Assembly (NCBI GenBank): GCA_028710605.1
Contig: JAQTTU010000005.1
Coordinates: 124,001 to 188,000 of the forward strand
Direction: 5' to 3'
Length of the DNA stretch: 64,000 nt
Source of the DNA: Sideroxydans sp.
GTDB taxonomy: Bacteria; Pseudomonadota; Gammaproteobacteria; Burkholderiales; Gallionellaceae
Below the pieces are notes generated by a model, which saw only the letters and a list, made by a program, of their open reading frames with translations, was not told where the DNA came from and did not search any database. A program made the translations under genes and the position numbers. This document shows, piece by piece, positions 32,792 through 47,603 of this stretch; positions within the stretch are counted from its first letter, which is position 1; the number at the start of each line of letters is the position of its first letter.

Positions 32792-32847
32792 TTTGCCATA
32801 GTTTTTTGCGGCTGATTTGCAATTTTGTAAAACCAAACATCGCGGGA

Positions 32848-32910
32848 ACGCCCGCCAATAGGCGATCTACGCCATGTGTTCGATGGAGATGCCCGTATTT
32901 ATTGGCTTGG
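32848..32910 (+). repeat. Copy of the 65-bp CAATAGGCGATC...GATGCCCGTATTTATTGG repeat
   Basis: A clear forward copy in the 357-base gap before carA. The gap holds otherwise only the carA promoter and leader hairpin. Confidence 0.85.
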
Positions 32911-33048
32911 CACCAAGTTGCAATTTGAAATTTTCGTTTTTGGGAAAATCGGTAGTTTCAGAAAAGCTTGAGCGACTAGCCCACCTTGCCGCAACCCCGC
33001 ATTCCACAGCGTTTCATCCGTTCTACGTTGTTCTGTTTGCAGGCAAAT

Positions 33049-33077
33049 TTGATGCGCCTCCCCACTTCGGCTATAAT
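33049..33077 (+). promoter_or_regulatory. carA promoter
   Basis: TTGATG (33049-33054), a 17-base spacer and TATAAT (33072-33077) give a strong sigma-70 promoter about 70 bases upstream of carA. Confidence 0.8.
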
Positions 33078-33091
33078 GCGCGCCAATTCAA

Positions 33092-33121
33092 AAGCGGGAT
33101 GAACACACGGTTCTCCCGCTT
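33092..33121 (+). promoter_or_regulatory. carA leader hairpin, possible attenuator
   Basis: AAGCGGGA and TCCCGCTT pair around a 14-base loop and are followed by CTTTA. It lies between the promoter and the carA ribosome site. The U-run is too short for a confident terminator call. Confidence 0.5.
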
Positions 33122-33148
33122 CTTTATGTCCAGTTCAAGGAGCATCCG

Positions 33149-34278
<1,130 letters not shown>

Positions 34279-34279
<1 letters not shown>

Positions 34280-34344
34280 CCACAGAGACACGGAGACACA
34301 GAGAAAAACTCTGTGCCTTCTCTGTGTCTCTGTGCCTCTGTGGT
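34279..34344. repeat. CACAGAGACACAGAG inverted repeat between carA and carB
   Basis: ACCACAGAGACACGGAGACA and its complement ending CTCTGTGGT form long arms. Related copies lie at 38078-38164 and 42049-42160. Confidence 0.85.
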
Positions 34345-34354
34345 GAATGAAGTT

Positions 34355-37576
<3,222 letters not shown>

Positions 37577-37591
37577 GAAGGGAAGTACAAC

Positions 37592-38068
37592 ATGAGCAAG
37601 ATTCCATTAACCGTGGTCGGCGCAGAACGGTTGCGCAACGAATTGCACCGCTTGAAGACGGTGGAAAGACCTTCGGTCATCAACGCGATTTCGGAAGCGC
37701 GCGCGCAAGGCGACTTGTCGGAAAATGCCGAATACGATGCGGCCAAGGAAAAACAGTCCTTCGTTGAAGGACGTATCGTCGAGCTGGAATTCAAGCTGGG
37801 CAGCGCGCAGATCATCGACCCGAAGACACTGAATGCGGATGGCCGCTGCGTGTTCGGTTCGACCGTGATTCTGGAAGACACCAACAACGGCGACGTGGTG
37901 ACGTATCAGATCGTCGGTGAAGACGAAGCCGACATCAAGCATCGCAAGATTTCCATCAAGTCGCCCATCGCGCGCGCGCTGATCGGCAAGATCGAAGGCG
38001 ACATCGCGGAAGTGCAAGCGCCGGGCGGTGTGCGGGAATACGAAGTGGTGGAAGTTCAATACATTTGA
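37592..38068 (+). CDS. greA: Transcription elongation factor GreA
   Basis: The 158-residue product has the N-terminal coiled coil with the acidic tip (SEARAQGDLSENAEYDAAKE) and the FKBP-like C-terminal domain (ISIKSPIARALIGKIEGD). It rescues backtracked RNA polymerase by stimulating transcript cleavage. It lies 15 bases after carB, a conserved betaproteobacterial order. Confidence 0.97.
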   Translation: MSKIPLTVVGAERLRNELHRLKTVERPSVINAISEARAQGDLSENAEYDAAKEKQSFVEGRIVELEFKLGSAQIIDPKTLNADGRCVFGSTVILEDTNNGDVVTYQIVGEDEADIKHRKISIKSPIARALIGKIEGDIAEVQAPGGVREYEVVEVQYI

Positions 38069-38077
38069 ACTTCATTT

Positions 38078-38164
38078 AGCCACAGAGTACACAGAGGCCA
38101 CAGAGAAAACCAACCCAATCTGGCAGTGACGATTTTCTCTGTGTGCTCTGTGATCTCTGTGGCT
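38078..38164. repeat. CACAGAG inverted repeat after greA
   Basis: AGCCACAGAGTACACAGAGG and CTCTGTGATCTCTGTGGCT form the arms. It sits between the convergent greA and yhbY genes. Confidence 0.85.
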
Positions 38165-38177
38165 GATTTTGTTTTGA

Positions 38178-38522
38178 TTAGGTCTTGCTGCCCAGTTGTT
38201 TTTTGGTCAGCGATTTGCCGGGGCGGCGTTTGGGGGCTTTGGTGAGGGGGATTTCCAGCGGGCGATACACGATCAGTGTCTTGCCGATGTTTTGCACCGC
38301 GCCCGCTTTCAGTATTTCGCAAATTTCTTGCAGCATGGCTGCGCGTGCTTCACGGTCATCGTTCATCACGCGGATTTTCAGCAAGTCGTGGCTTTTCAGG
38401 CTGCGCTCGATTTCATCCAGAACCGCAGGAGTCAACCCCGCGTTGCCGATGATGACGATGGGTTTAAGAGAATGCGCGCGCGCTTTGAGTTCGGTACGCT
38501 GTGCTACGGTGAGAGATAACAT
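38178..38522 (-). CDS. yhbY: YhbY-family ribosome-associated RNA-binding protein
   Basis: The 114-residue product is a CRM-domain protein with LKPIVIIGNAGLTPAVLDEI and a basic C-terminal tail (APKRRPGKSLTKKQ). It binds RNA and is linked to 50S assembly. It is divergent from rlmE, an arrangement common in proteobacteria. Length is complete. Confidence 0.93.
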   Translation of the reverse strand: MLSLTVAQRTELKARAHSLKPIVIIGNAGLTPAVLDEIERSLKSHDLLKIRVMNDDREARAAMLQEICEILKAGAVQNIGKTLIVYRPLEIPLTKAPKRRPGKSLTKKQLGSKT

Positions 38523-38562
38523 GATAGGCGACCTTCTATTTATAAGGCGCGGATTCTAAACG

Positions 38563-39183
38563 ATGAAGCCTTCCAAAACCAGCAAACAATGGATGATGGA
38601 GCATGTGAACGACCCTTTTGTGCAAATGGCGCAGAAGGAAGGCTATCGCTCGCGCGCCGCCTACAAGCTGCTGGAGATCGACGAGCGCGACCATCTGATC
38701 AAGCCCGGCATGGTGGTGGTTGATCTGGGCGCGACTCCCGGCGGCTGGTGTCAGGTGGTGGCAAAGAAGCTGGGCGCACACGGGCGCATCATCGCGCTCG
38801 ACTTGCTGCCGCTTGATCCGCTGCCGCGCGTGGAATTCATCCAGGGCGACTTCCGCGAGGACAGCGTGCTGGCGCAATTGGAAGAAAAACTCGGTGGACG
38901 GCAGATCGGCCTTGTAATTTCCGACATGGCACCCAATATCAGCGGGGTGGGAACGTCGGATCAGGCGCGCGCCATGTATCTGGCGGAACTGGCGCTTGAC
39001 TTCGCGGTCAAGCATCTGGCCTCCGGCGGATCGTTCGCGGTCAAGGTATTTCAGGGCGTGGGCTTCGAGGATTATCTGAAACTGATGCGCGGCCACTTTA
39101 GCAAAGTGGTCGCGCGCAAACCCAAAGCCTCGCGCGACCGCAGCAGCGAACAGTATCTGGTGGGGCTCGGCAAACTCGGGTAA
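38563..39183 (+). CDS. rlmE: 23S rRNA 2'-O-ribose U2552 methyltransferase
   Basis: The 206-residue product carries the FtsJ signature: [37 protein letters not shown] and FAVKVFQG. The K-D-K-E catalytic tetrad residues are visible in these segments. It methylates U2552 late in 50S assembly. It precedes ftsH, the classical rlmE-ftsH heat-shock pair. Confidence 0.96.
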   Translation: MKPSKTSKQWMMEHVNDPFVQMAQKEGYRSRAAYKLLEIDERDHLIKPGMVVVDLGATPGGWCQVVAKKLGAHGRIIALDLLPLDPLPRVEFIQGDFREDSVLAQLEEKLGGRQIGLVISDMAPNISGVGTSDQARAMYLAELALDFAVKHLASGGSFAVKVFQGVGFEDYLKLMRGHFSKVVARKPKASRDRSSEQYLVGLGKLG

Positions 39184-39234
39184 TCATGGTCTAATGCGGC
39201 AACATAATTTAAGGCTCAATGTAAGGGGCGATTT

Positions 39235-41142
39235 GTGAATAATCTATTCAAGAGTGTCGGTATCTGGCTGGTTGTGGCGTTGGTGCTGATGACCGTGTTC
39301 AACCAATTCAATACGCGCCAGCAGCAAACCGAGCAGATGCGGCTGGATTATTCGCAATTTCTCGATCAGGTGAAATCGGGGCAAATCGAAAGGGTGACCA
39401 TCGAAGGCCACACCTTGAAAGCGATTACCACCGAGGGTAAGCGTGTCAGCACCTACGCGCCGCCGAATGACATCTGGCTGGTTTCCGATCTGCTCAAGAG
39501 CGGCGTGAAAGTTGAAGCCAAGCCCGAGGAAGAAAATAGTTTCCTCATGCAGTTGTTCATCTCGTGGTTCCCGATGTTGTTGCTGATCGGTGTCTGGATT
39601 TTCTTCATGCGCCAGATGCAGGGCGGCGGCAAGGGCGGCGCGTTCTCGTTCGGCAAATCGCGCGCGCGCATGCTGGATGAAGCCAAAGAACGCGTGACCT
39701 TCGCCGATGTGGCCGGTTGCGATGAAGCCAAGGAAGAAGTGTCCGAGCTGGTGGATTTCCTGCGCGACCCGACCAAATTTCAAAACCTCGGCGGACGCAT
39801 TCCGCGCGGCGTGCTGATGGTGGGCAGCCCCGGCACGGGTAAAACCTTGCTGGCAAAAGCCATCGCGGGCGAAGCCAAAGTTCCATTCTTCTCCATCTCC
39901 GGTTCCGACTTCGTCGAGATGTTTGTCGGTGTCGGCGCGGCGCGCGTGCGCGACATGTTCGAGCAAGCCAAGAAACAATCGCCGTGCATTATTTTCATCG
40001 ACGAAATCGATGCGGTCGGTCGCCAGCGCGGCGCGGGTCTGGGCGGCGGCAACGACGAGCGCGAGCAAACGCTGAACGCACTGCTGGTGGAAATGGACGG
40101 CTTCGAAGGTGCAAGCGGCGTGATCGTGATCGCCGCCACCAACCGACCCGACGTGCTGGATGCCGCGCTGCTGCGCCCCGGCCGTTTCGACCGCCAGGTC
40201 GTTGTGCCCTTGCCGGACATTCGCGGGCGCGAACAGATTTTGATGGTGCACATGCGCAAAGTGCCGTGCGCGCCCGACGTGAATGCCAATGTGCTGGCGC
40301 GCGGTACGCCCGGCATGTCCGGTGCCGATCTCGCCAATCTGGTGAACGAGGCGGCGTTGTTCGCGGCGCGCCGCACCAAACGTTTCGTCGAAATGGACGA
40401 TTTCGAAGCGGCCAAAGACAAGATATTCATGGGCGCGGAACGCCGCTCTATGGTGATGCCGGAAGAGGAACGCCGCAATACGGCGTATCACGAGTCCGGT
40501 CATGCGGTGGTGGCGAGACTGATGCCGAAAACCGACCCGGTGCATAAAGTGACCATCATCCCGCGCGGTCGTGCGCTGGGTCTGACCATGCAACTGCCGT
40601 CGGAAGACCGCTACAGCATGGACAAGATCCGTATTCTTTCCACCATCACCGTGCTGTTCGGCGGACGCATCGCGGAAGAATTGTTCATGAACCAGATGAC
40701 CACCGGCGCATCCAACGACTTTGAACGCGCCACCGACATGGCGCGCAAGATGGTTACCCAGTGGGGCATGTCCGATGCGCTGGGGCCTATGGTGTACGGT
40801 GAAAACGAGGGCGAGGTTTTCCTCGGTCGCTCGGTTACCACGCACAAAAATATTTCCGAGACCACCATGCAGCAAGTGGATGCCGAGATACGCCGCATCA
40901 TCGACGAGCAATACGCGCTGGCACGCAAGCTGATCGAAGCCAACCGCGACAAGATCGAGGCGATGACCAAAGCCTTGCTGGAATGGGAAACCATTGATGC
41001 CGATCAGATCGACGACATCATGGCAGGCAATCCGCCGCGCGCTCCCAAGCCCAGCACCAGCGCCCAAGCGCCGCAGCCGCCCAAGGATGAAGCGCCCACT
41101 GCCCCAGCCACACCGCCTGTGCAACCTGCGCAGGAAACTTGA
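39235..41142 (+). CDS. ftsH: ATP-dependent zinc metalloprotease FtsH
   Basis: The 635-residue product has two N-terminal membrane helices (about 5-23 and 103-122) around a small periplasmic domain. The AAA module has Walker [14 protein letters not shown] (Ser replacing the more usual second Pro) and Walker [13 protein letters not shown]. The zinc site is HESGH in [11 protein letters not shown]. It degrades membrane and regulatory proteins. GTG is the start, preceded by AAGGGGC. The C-terminal Pro/Ala-rich tail is typical. Confidence 0.97.
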   Translation: MNNLFKSVGIWLVVALVLMTVFNQFNTRQQQTEQMRLDYSQFLDQVKSGQIERVTIEGHTLKAITTEGKRVSTYAPPNDIWLVSDLLKSGVKVEAKPEEENSFLMQLFISWFPMLLLIGVWIFFMRQMQGGGKGGAFSFGKSRARMLDEAKERVTFADVAGCDEAKEEVSELVDFLRDPTKFQNLGGRIPRGVLMVGSPGTGKTLLAKAIAGEAKVPFFSISGSDFVEMFVGVGAARVRDMFEQAKKQSPCIIFIDEIDAVGRQRGAGLGGGNDEREQTLNALLVEMDGFEGASGVIVIAATNRPDVLDAALLRPGRFDRQVVVPLPDIRGREQILMVHMRKVPCAPDVNANVLARGTPGMSGADLANLVNEAALFAARRTKRFVEMDDFEAAKDKIFMGAERRSMVMPEEERRNTAYHESGHAVVARLMPKTDPVHKVTIIPRGRALGLTMQLPSEDRYSMDKIRILSTITVLFGGRIAEELFMNQMTTGASNDFERATDMARKMVTQWGMSDALGPMVYGENEGEVFLGRSVTTHKNISETTMQQVDAEIRRIIDEQYALARKLIEANRDKIEAMTKALLEWETIDADQIDDIMAGNPPRAPKPSTSAQAPQPPKDEAPTAPATPPVQPAQET

Positions 41143-41160
41143 AAGGCGGGGAAGGGTTAA

Positions 41161-41212
41161 GGGGGAAGAGAGAAGGGTAAAACCCGCTCCCTTCCCCCTT
41201 CTCTCTTCCCCC
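41161..41212. repeat. GGGGGAAGAGAGAAGGG inverted repeat between ftsH and folP
   Basis: Arms GGGGGAAGAGAGAAGGG and CCCTTCTCTCTTCCCCC fill the 77-base gap. No other copy was seen in the window. Confidence 0.85.
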
Positions 41213-41219
41213 TTCACAG

Positions 41220-42119
41220 ATGTTTCTCCATTGCGGAAAATTCCAGTTCGATCTATCGCGCCCACTCGTGATGGGCATCGTCAACGTCACGCCCGATTCC
41301 TTCTCCGACGGCGGGCATCATGCTTCCGCTGCTGCCGCCATCGCCCATGCCCGGCAACTGGTCGCAGACGGCGCGGACATGCTGGACATCGGCGGCGAAT
41401 CGACGCGACCCGGCGCGGCCTCGGTGAGCGAGCAGCAAGAGTTGGATCGCGTGTTGCCGGTGATCGAAGGCTTGAGCGATATTTCGATCCCCATCTCCAT
41501 CGACACCTATAAACCCGAAGTGATGTTTGCCGCGATTCTCGCGGGGGCGAGCATGGTCAACGATGTGAATGCCTTGCAGGCGGAAGGCGCGCTGCAAGTC
41601 GTGGCGCAGAGCGATGTGGCGGTGTGCCTGATGCACAAACAAGGCACGCCGCAGACCATGCAACAACGTCCCGCTTACCAAAATGTATTGGATGAAGTGA
41701 CAGCATTTTTGCGCGAACGTCTCGCTGTCGCTGAGGCGGTGGGCATTGCGCGCGAACGCATGCTGATTGACCCCGGATTTGGATTTGGCAAAACGGTCGA
41801 GCATAATCTCGACCTGCTGCGCGGTCTGGAATCGTTTCGCGCGTTGGGCGTGCCGGTGCTGGCGGGTTTGTCGCGCAAATCCATGTTGGGTGCGGTCACC
41901 GGGCGCAATGTGGACGAACGCACGGCGGAGAGCGTGGCGGCGGCTTTGATTGCGGTACAACGCGGCGCAGCCATCGTGCGCGTGCATGATGTGCGCGAGA
42001 CGGTGGATGCGCTGAAAATTTGGAATGCAGTTAACAACAAAAAACCTTCACCACAGAGACACAGAGACACAGAGACACAGAGAAAACCTAGAGGAAATAT
42101 TCTTGGGATGTTCGATTAG
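41220..42119 (+). CDS. folP: Dihydropteroate synthase
   Basis: The 299-residue TIM-barrel enzyme condenses dihydropterin pyrophosphate with p-aminobenzoate. Signature motifs are [15 protein letters not shown] and [11 protein letters not shown], with DPGFGFGKT later. The natural C-terminus ends near ALKIWNAV; the final residues ([15 protein letters not shown] region) are read through a CACAGAG dispersed repeat. The ftsH-folP-glmM order is conserved in many proteobacteria. Confidence 0.96.
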   Translation: MFLHCGKFQFDLSRPLVMGIVNVTPDSFSDGGHHASAAAAIAHARQLVADGADMLDIGGESTRPGAASVSEQQELDRVLPVIEGLSDISIPISIDTYKPEVMFAAILAGASMVNDVNALQAEGALQVVAQSDVAVCLMHKQGTPQTMQQRPAYQNVLDEVTAFLRERLAVAEAVGIARERMLIDPGFGFGKTVEHNLDLLRGLESFRALGVPVLAGLSRKSMLGAVTGRNVDERTAESVAAALIAVQRGAAIVRVHDVRETVDALKIWNAVNNKKPSPQRHRDTETQRKPRGNILGMFD

Positions 42120-42160
42120 TTGTGGGTGTGTTTTTGAATTTCTCTGTGTCTCTGTGGTGA
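42049..42160. repeat. CACAGAGACACAGAG inverted repeat at the end of folP
   Basis: Four tandem ACACAGAG units form one arm and CTCTGTGTCTCTGTGG the other. The repeat supplies the folP stop region and fills the folP-glmM gap. Confidence 0.85.
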
Positions 42161-42183
42161 AAGGTTTTGATAGGGGGTTATTT

Positions 42184-43539
42184 ATGAGCAGAAAATATTT
42201 CGGAACAGACGGCGTGCGCGGCAAAGTGGGCGAGCATCCGATCACGCCGCAATTCGTGATGCACTTGGGTTACGCGGCAGGCAAGGTGTTGGCGAGCGCC
42301 GAGCACGATCAGGGCGAGCGCCCCGGCGTATTGATCGGCAAGGACACGCGCATCTCCGGCTACATGCTGGAATCGGCGCTGGAAGCCGGACTCATCGCGG
42401 CGGGCATCGACGTGTATCTGGCTGGGCCGATACCGACTCCCGCTGTGGCTTACCTCACGCGCGCCTTGCGTTTGCAGGCGGGCGTGGTCATCTCCGCTTC
42501 GCACAATCCGTTCGAGGATAACGGCATCAAATTCTTCTCCGGCAGCGGCACGAAATTGCCGGACGCGGTGGAGACGGCCATCGAAGCCGAGCTGGATAAT
42601 CCGATGATAACCAATGCTTCGGAATCGCTGGGCAAAGCCAAGCGCATCGACGATGCGGTCGGGCGCTACATCGAATTCTGCAAGAGCACTTTCCCGGCGG
42701 ACATGAATCTGCGCGGCATGAAGATCGTGGTCGATAGCGCGCACGGCGCGACCTACCACATCGCGCGCAACGTGTTCCACGAACTCGGTGCGGACGTGAT
42801 CGCCATCGGCGCGGAGCCGAACGGCAAGAACATCAACGACGGTTACGGTGCAACCAAACCGCAGAACCTGCAAAAGGCCGTGGTCGAACACAAGGCGCAG
42901 ATCGGCATCGCGCTCGACGGCGACGGCGACCGCCTCATCATGGCCGATGCCGCAGGCAAACTCTACGACGGCGACCAACTGCTCTACATCATCGCCAAAC
43001 AGCGCCAGGCGCAAGGCACGCTGCACGGCGGCGTAGTCGGCACACTGATGACCAACCTCGCCTTTGAATACGCCATGCAAAAGCTGGGCATCCCCTTCCT
43101 GCGCGCCAAAGTGGGCGACCGCTACGTGATGGAATTGCTGCAACAAAAGAACTGGCAGCTCGGCGGCGAAAATTCCGGCCACATCATCTGTCTGGACAAA
43201 CACAGTACCGGCGACGGCATCGTCTCCGCGCTGCAAGTGCTGTGTGCATTGCGCTTGAAGCAGCAAACCCTGGCGCAAGCCGCGCATGATCTGGTGATGT
43301 ATCCGCAAATTCTCATCAACGTGAAAGTGACGGGCAAGGCGGCTGAGTTATTGGAGCGCCAGGCAGTCAAGGCGGTGGTGGTGGAAGCGGAGCGGGCGCT
43401 GGATGGCAAGGGGCGAGTTTTGTTGCGGCCTTCCGGGACTGAGCCGTTGTTGCGGGTGATGGTGGAAGGGGAGGATGGGGGGCAGGTGAAGCAGTGGGCG
43501 GAGAGGATTGCGGGGGTGGTGAGGGAAGTGGCAGGGTGA
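42184..43539 (+). CDS. glmM: Phosphoglucosamine mutase
   Basis: The 451-residue product converts glucosamine-6-phosphate to glucosamine-1-phosphate for peptidoglycan and LPS. The phosphoserine loop is [18 protein letters not shown], the metal loop is [11 protein letters not shown], and the phosphate-binding C-terminal motif is [15 protein letters not shown]. The ATG at 42184 is chosen; the upstream open frame is repeat sequence. Confidence 0.97.
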   Translation: MSRKYFGTDGVRGKVGEHPITPQFVMHLGYAAGKVLASAEHDQGERPGVLIGKDTRISGYMLESALEAGLIAAGIDVYLAGPIPTPAVAYLTRALRLQAGVVISASHNPFEDNGIKFFSGSGTKLPDAVETAIEAELDNPMITNASESLGKAKRIDDAVGRYIEFCKSTFPADMNLRGMKIVVDSAHGATYHIARNVFHELGADVIAIGAEPNGKNINDGYGATKPQNLQKAVVEHKAQIGIALDGDGDRLIMADAAGKLYDGDQLLYIIAKQRQAQGTLHGGVVGTLMTNLAFEYAMQKLGIPFLRAKVGDRYVMELLQQKNWQLGGENSGHIICLDKHSTGDGIVSALQVLCALRLKQQTLAQAAHDLVMYPQILINVKVTGKAAELLERQAVKAVVVEAERALDGKGRVLLRPSGTEPLLRVMVEGEDGGQVKQWAERIAGVVREVAG

Positions 43540-43543
43540 CAAT

Positions 43544-43800
43544 GCCGGGGGTTGCCCGGCGGCAAGTTACTTTCTTTTGCTTCGCCAAAAGAAAGTAACC
43601 AAAGAAAAGGCGACCCCGGTTTGCCGCCGCTTCGCGGTTCCCTCGATAGTTCGCAAACAAGCGGGGCTGCGGAACTCGCGCTACGCGCTCAAACAGTCCT
43701 CGCCTAAATCCCCGCTTGTTTGCGAACTATCGAGGCGGCGCTCAGGGGAGGGTAAGACGAAAATCAAAACCGTAAGGCGGGCAACAAGTTGCCCACCTTA
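43544..43800 (+). repeat. Dispersed element, left copy (GCCGGGGGTTGCCCGGC end)
   Basis: The element starts GCCGGGGGTTGCCCGGCGGC, then an AAGTTACTTTCTTTTG/CAAAAGAAAGTAAC hairpin, a TCGATAGTTCGCAAACAAGC/complement pair and GGCGGGCAACAAGTTGCCC. It has no coding content. An inverted, diverged copy ends at 44588. Confidence 0.8.
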
Positions 43801-43862
43801 GTCAAAACAATTCAACTCCGGTACATTCCATATTTGATTGCAATTTGCAAAGAAGGGATAGC

Positions 43863-44315
43863 ATGATCGCTCCAATAAGATACTTTTCTGTCTGGACTGT
43901 AGTTGCATATTTGTTTGCACCGATACTCGGTTTTATCACTGCCATGATGCCGTATTACGGTGGTCTAGCAATAGAGATGGCTATTTGGGGCGGAGTGCTA
44001 TTGACTTATCTTTTCACCGTCATATTTGCATGGCCGCTCTTTACCTTATTTAGACGAATGAACTACTTTACGGCTTGGAATTTCGCCATTGGAGGAATTA
44101 TTTGTGCATCGCCATTTTCATTGTTGTATATCACAGCAAAGCTTGGAAAGTTTCATGCGTATTCATATGCCGGGAATATAGTTACCTCTGAATTGATTTT
44201 TTTCGTGCACTTGCTTGCTATTGGTCTGTGTTCCTGGTTGTGGTTTTGGTTTATTGGCATATGGTTGCCTAATCATATACTCAAGGGTGATGCGATAAAC
44301 TCAGCATCTGAGTGA
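43863..44315 (+). CDS. Small integral membrane protein of unknown function
   Basis: The 150-residue product has four predicted hydrophobic helices: VAYLFAPILGFITAMM, AIWGGVLLTYLFTVIFAW, FAIGGIICASPFSLLYI and FFVHLLAIGLCSWLWFW. I do not recognise a family. It is clearly AT-richer than the neighbouring glmM and pst genes. It lies exactly between two inverted copies of a dispersed element, so it may have arrived as a cassette. AAGAAGGGAT precedes the ATG. Confidence 0.65.
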   Translation: MIAPIRYFSVWTVVAYLFAPILGFITAMMPYYGGLAIEMAIWGGVLLTYLFTVIFAWPLFTLFRRMNYFTAWNFAIGGIICASPFSLLYITAKLGKFHAYSYAGNIVTSELIFFVHLLAIGLCSWLWFWFIGIWLPNHILKGDAINSASE

Positions 44316-44331
44316 CTGACACTCATTAGCA

Positions 44332-44588
44332 AAGGGTGGGCACGAAGTGCCCACGCTGTGGTTTAGATTTTTTGCTCTTTTCTCCCCTGTTCCGCCACCG
44401 AGTAGCGGAGGCTGGTCAGGGGATTTCGGCGAGGACTGTCTGAGCGCGCAGCGCGAGTTCCGCAGCCGCCTGACCTGCCGAGCAACGCAGGGAACCTCGA
44501 AGAGGTGGCGGATTGGGGTCGCCTTCTTTTTGGTTACTTTTTCTTGGCGAAGCAAGAAAAAGTAACTTGCCGCCGGGCAACCCCCGGC
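44332..44588 (-). repeat. Dispersed element, right inverted copy
   Basis: It contains GTTACTTTTTCTTGG/CAAGAAAAAGTAAC and ends GCCGGGCAACCCCCGGC, the mirror image of the left copy. It also carries a GTGGGCACGAAGTGCCCAC hairpin at its inner end. Confidence 0.78.
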
Positions 44589-44674
44589 AATCTGTGCGTT
44601 CAGCTACTTATGGTTCGACAGGCTCTCAAGAAACGGCGGCGGGGTTGATTTAACAAGAAGAGAAAATACAACTA

Positions 44675-44712
44675 GTGTTCCCCCACCCTAACCCTCCCCC
44701 GGTGGGAGAGGG
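44675..44712. repeat. Partial CCCTAACCCTCCCCC-family repeat
   Basis: GTGTTCCCCCACCCTAACCC followed by GGTGGGAGAGGG matches one arm of the element inserted in mnmC. The surrounding 44589-44927 interval has no gene. Confidence 0.75.
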
Positions 44713-44732
44713 AATAAAGCCAGTTGCTCCGC

Positions 44733-44797
44733 AACGCCCGTCAATAGGCGATCTACATCATGCGATGCGTGAAGATTCCCGTATTTATTGGCTTCCC
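44733..44797 (+). repeat. Copy of the 65-bp CAATAGGCGATC...GATGCCCGTATTTATTGG repeat
   Basis: A clear forward copy downstream of pstB. Confidence 0.85.
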
Positions 44798-44830
44798 ACG
44801 AAGTTGGGTGTGTATTGGTCGATTTGACAA

Positions 44831-44883
44831 TGTAGGAGCGAGCTTGCTCGCGAACAGACTTCGCGAGCAAGCTCGCTCCTACA
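44831..44883. repeat. REP-like palindrome (TAGGAGCGAGCTTGCTCGCGAA)
   Basis: A perfect long palindrome, second copy of the family at 13279-13340. It lies just downstream of pstB and may protect or end the transcript. Confidence 0.9.
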
Positions 44884-44927
44884 GTGAAAATACGGCTAAT
44901 GGATAATCTGGACGAAGTTGGTGATGT

Positions 44928-45704
44928 TTAACCAAATCGTCCGGTGATGTAATCCTCGGTCTCTTTCCGCTTCGGATTGGTAAACACCGTGCTGGTGTCG
45001 CCGAACTCGATGAGTTCGCCCAGATACATGTAAGCGGTGAAGTCGGAGATACGCGCGGCTTGTTGCATGTTGTGGGTGACGATGACGATGGTGAAGTCCT
45101 GTTTCAACTCGTCCACCAGTTTTTCGATGTTGGCGGTGGAGATGGGGTCGAGCGCGGAGGTGGGTTCGTCCAGCAGCAGCACTTGCGGTTTGACGGCGAT
45201 GGCGCGGGCGATGCACAGGCGTTGTTGCTGGCCGCCGGAGAGGCCGGTTCCGCTTTGCTTCAGTTTGTCTTTGACTTCGTTCCACAGCGCGGCTTTTTTC
45301 AGCGTCCATTCCACGCGTTCGTCCATTTCGTTGCGGCTGAGTTTTTCGTACAGCTTTACGCCGAAGGCGATGTTGTCGTAGATGGACATCGGGAACGGGG
45401 TGGGCTTCTGGAACACCATGCCGATCTTGGCGCGCAGCATGTTTAGATCCTGCTTTTTGTCGAGCAGGTTCTGCCCGTCGAGCAGCACTTCGCCGGTCGC
45501 GCTTTGCTTGGGATACAGCTGGTACATGCGGTTGAAGGTGCGCAGCAGGGTGGATTTGCCGCAGCCGGATGGGCCGATGAAAGCGGTGACCATTTTTTCC
45601 GGGATGGTCAGGTTGATGTCTTTAAGCGCGCGTTCTTTGCCATAGAAGAAATTCAAATCTTTGACGATCAGTTTCGGGTTTGGGGTTGCGGTTTCGGCAT
45701 GCAT
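44928..45704 (-). CDS. pstB: Phosphate ABC transporter ATP-binding protein
   Basis: The 258-residue ATPase has Walker [17 protein letters not shown], signature [14 protein letters not shown] and Walker [14 protein letters not shown]. It powers high-affinity phosphate import. It is the last gene of the pstSCAB operon here; no phoU follows in the window. Confidence 0.97.
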   Translation of the reverse strand: MHAETATPNPKLIVKDLNFFYGKERALKDINLTIPEKMVTAFIGPSGCGKSTLLRTFNRMYQLYPKQSATGEVLLDGQNLLDKKQDLNMLRAKIGMVFQKPTPFPMSIYDNIAFGVKLYEKLSRNEMDERVEWTLKKAALWNEVKDKLKQSGTGLSGGQQQRLCIARAIAVKPQVLLLDEPTSALDPISTANIEKLVDELKQDFTIVIVTHNMQQAARISDFTAYMYLGELIEFGDTSTVFTNPKRKETEDYITGRFG

Positions 45705-45714
45705 CGGAACGTCC

Positions 45715-46560
45715 TCAATGATGGGTGGATTGCTGGCGGAACAGTACGCGCGCCAGAATGTTCAGGGTGAGCACGCTCACGGTAATCAGCAGCGCGCCGG
45801 CCCAGGCGAGGCTTTGCCAATCGTCGTAAGGGCTCATGGCGAACTGGAAGATGACCACCGGCAAGTTGGCCATCGGCTGGTTCATGTTGCTGCTCCAGAA
45901 CTGGTTGTTGAGCGCGGTGAACAGCAGCGGCGCGGTCTCGCCGCTGACGCGCGCCACGGCCAGCAGAATGCCGGTCAATATCCCGGCGCGCGCCGCGCGC
46001 AGGGTGACAAAGTTGATGATCTTCCATTGCGGTGCGCCCAGCGCGGCGGCGGCTTCGCGCAGGCTGTTGGGGACGAGGCGCAGCATGTTCTCGGTGGTGC
46101 GGATCACCACCGGGATGACGATGATGGCCAGCGCAAAAGCGCCGCCCCATCCGGCGAAGTGGCCGACCTTGACCACGTACACCTCGTACACAAACATGCC
46201 GATGACGATGGAAGGCGCGGACAGCAGCACGTCGTTGATGAAGCGGGTCAGCGGTGCCAGCCAGCCGCGCTGGCCGAACTCGGCCAGATACGTTCCGGCG
46301 AGGATGCCGATGGGCGTGCCGATCAGCACGCCCAGTCCTGTCATCATCAGGCTGCCGAAGATGGCGTTGACCAGACCGCCGGTGCTGCCGGGCGGCGGCG
46401 TAGTTTGGGTGAACACACTCAAACTGAGATGGGGCAAGCCGTAAGCCAGCAGTGTCCACAGAATCCAGCCCAGCCAGAACAGACCGAACGCCATGGTGAG
46501 CACCGAGATACCCAGACTGACCAGATTGGTGATGCGGCGACGCGTGTAGAGATCGAACAT
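45715..46560 (-). CDS. pstA: Phosphate ABC transporter permease PstA
   Basis: The roughly 281-residue permease has about six membrane helices and the EAA-type loop near [15 protein letters not shown]. The ATG at 46560 falls two bases after the pstC stop and follows GAAGGGC; an in-frame ATG seven codons upstream (46581) would overlap pstC. The product forms the channel with PstC. Confidence 0.95.
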   Translation of the reverse strand: MFDLYTRRRITNLVSLGISVLTMAFGLFWLGWILWTLLAYGLPHLSLSVFTQTTPPPGSTGGLVNAIFGSLMMTGLGVLIGTPIGILAGTYLAEFGQRGWLAPLTRFINDVLLSAPSIVIGMFVYEVYVVKVGHFAGWGGAFALAIIVIPVVIRTTENMLRLVPNSLREAAAALGAPQWKIINFVTLRAARAGILTGILLAVARVSGETAPLLFTALNNQFWSSNMNQPMANLPVVIFQFAMSPYDDWQSLAWAGALLITVSVLTLNILARVLFRQQSTHH

Positions 46561-46561
46561 G

Positions 46562-47524
46562 TCAGGCACCGCGCCCTTCACTCTTGGCCAGCTTGAACAG
46601 CATCAGGCGGGCAAGCGAGAGAACGACGAAAGTAATGAAGAACAGGATCAAGCCGAGCTCGATCAGCGACGAGGTGTAAAGCTCGCCGACGGCTTCGGTG
46701 AATTCGTTGGCCAAGGCCGATGAAATACTGTTGCCGGGCATCAGCAGCGATTTGTTGAGTTCGTGCGCGTTGCCGATGACGAAGGTGACCGCCATCGTTT
46801 CGCCCAGCGCGCGCCCCAGACCGAGCATGATGCCGCCGACCACGCCGATTTTGGTGTAAGGCAACACCACGTTGCGCATCACTTCCCATGTGGTCGCACC
46901 CAAGCCGTAGGCGGATTCCTTGAGCATGGGCGGGACGACATCGAACACGTCGCGCATCACCGAGGCGATGAACGGGATGACCATGATGGACAGGATAATC
47001 CCGGCGGTGAGCATGCCTATTCCCATGGGCGGGCCGGAAAAGAACGGCCCGAGCAAAGGCCAGGTACCGATATGGTCGTTGAGCCATGGCTCAACGTGGT
47101 CGGCGAACAGCGGGGCAAACACGAACAAGCCCCACATGCCGTAAATGATGCTGGGAATGCCCGCCAGCAGTTCGACCGCGATGCCCAGCGGGCGGCGCAG
47201 CCAGCGCGGCGAAAGTTCAGTCAGGAAAACAGCGATGCCGAAGCTGACCGGGATTGCGATCAGCAGCGCGATGCCGGAAGTAATCAAGGTGCCGACGATG
47301 GGAATCCACGCGCCATATTGGTCGGTGACCGGATTCCATTCGGAACTGGTGATGAAGCCGAAGCCGAAGGCGTGGATGGCGGGCATGCTGCCCACGATCA
47401 GCGAAGCGATAATCGCGCCCAGCAAAGCCAGTACGGTGAATGCGGCCAGACGCGTCAGGTTGCGGAACAAAATGTCGAGCAAGGCTTGGCGTTTATGGCT
47501 CGCTTCTTGGAGGAATGTCGGCAT
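46562..47524 (-). CDS. pstC: Phosphate ABC transporter permease PstC
   Basis: The 320-residue permease has six or more helices, a large periplasmic loop near [11 protein letters not shown] and the cytoplasmic motif [20 protein letters not shown]. It pairs with PstA. It is separated from pstS by 79 bases that contain an intrinsic terminator. Confidence 0.96.
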   Translation of the reverse strand: MPTFLQEASHKRQALLDILFRNLTRLAAFTVLALLGAIIASLIVGSMPAIHAFGFGFITSSEWNPVTDQYGAWIPIVGTLITSGIALLIAIPVSFGIAVFLTELSPRWLRRPLGIAVELLAGIPSIIYGMWGLFVFAPLFADHVEPWLNDHIGTWPLLGPFFSGPPMGIGMLTAGIILSIMVIPFIASVMRDVFDVVPPMLKESAYGLGATTWEVMRNVVLPYTKIGVVGGIMLGLGRALGETMAVTFVIGNAHELNKSLLMPGNSISSALANEFTEAVGELYTSSLIELGLILFFITFVVLSLARLMLFKLAKSEGRGA

Positions 47525-47550
47525 GGTTCAATAAATTTATTGGGCTGCGT

Positions 47551-47580
47551 GGAAAAACTACGGGGGCGTTTAGCCCCCGC
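47551..47580 (-). terminator. Intrinsic terminator/attenuator between pstS and pstC
   Basis: Read on the minus strand, GCGGGGGCTAAACGCCCCCG is followed by TAGTTTTT. Partial termination here would make pstS mRNA more abundant than pstCAB, as suits a periplasmic binding protein. Confidence 0.85.
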
Positions 47581-47603
47581 AATTATAGCTTAGAACCTGT
47601 AAC

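Noticed and set aside
39244-41265. 673-codon open frame antisense to ftsH
   Set aside because: Shadow frame; ftsH on the + strand is complete with all AAA and zinc motifs.
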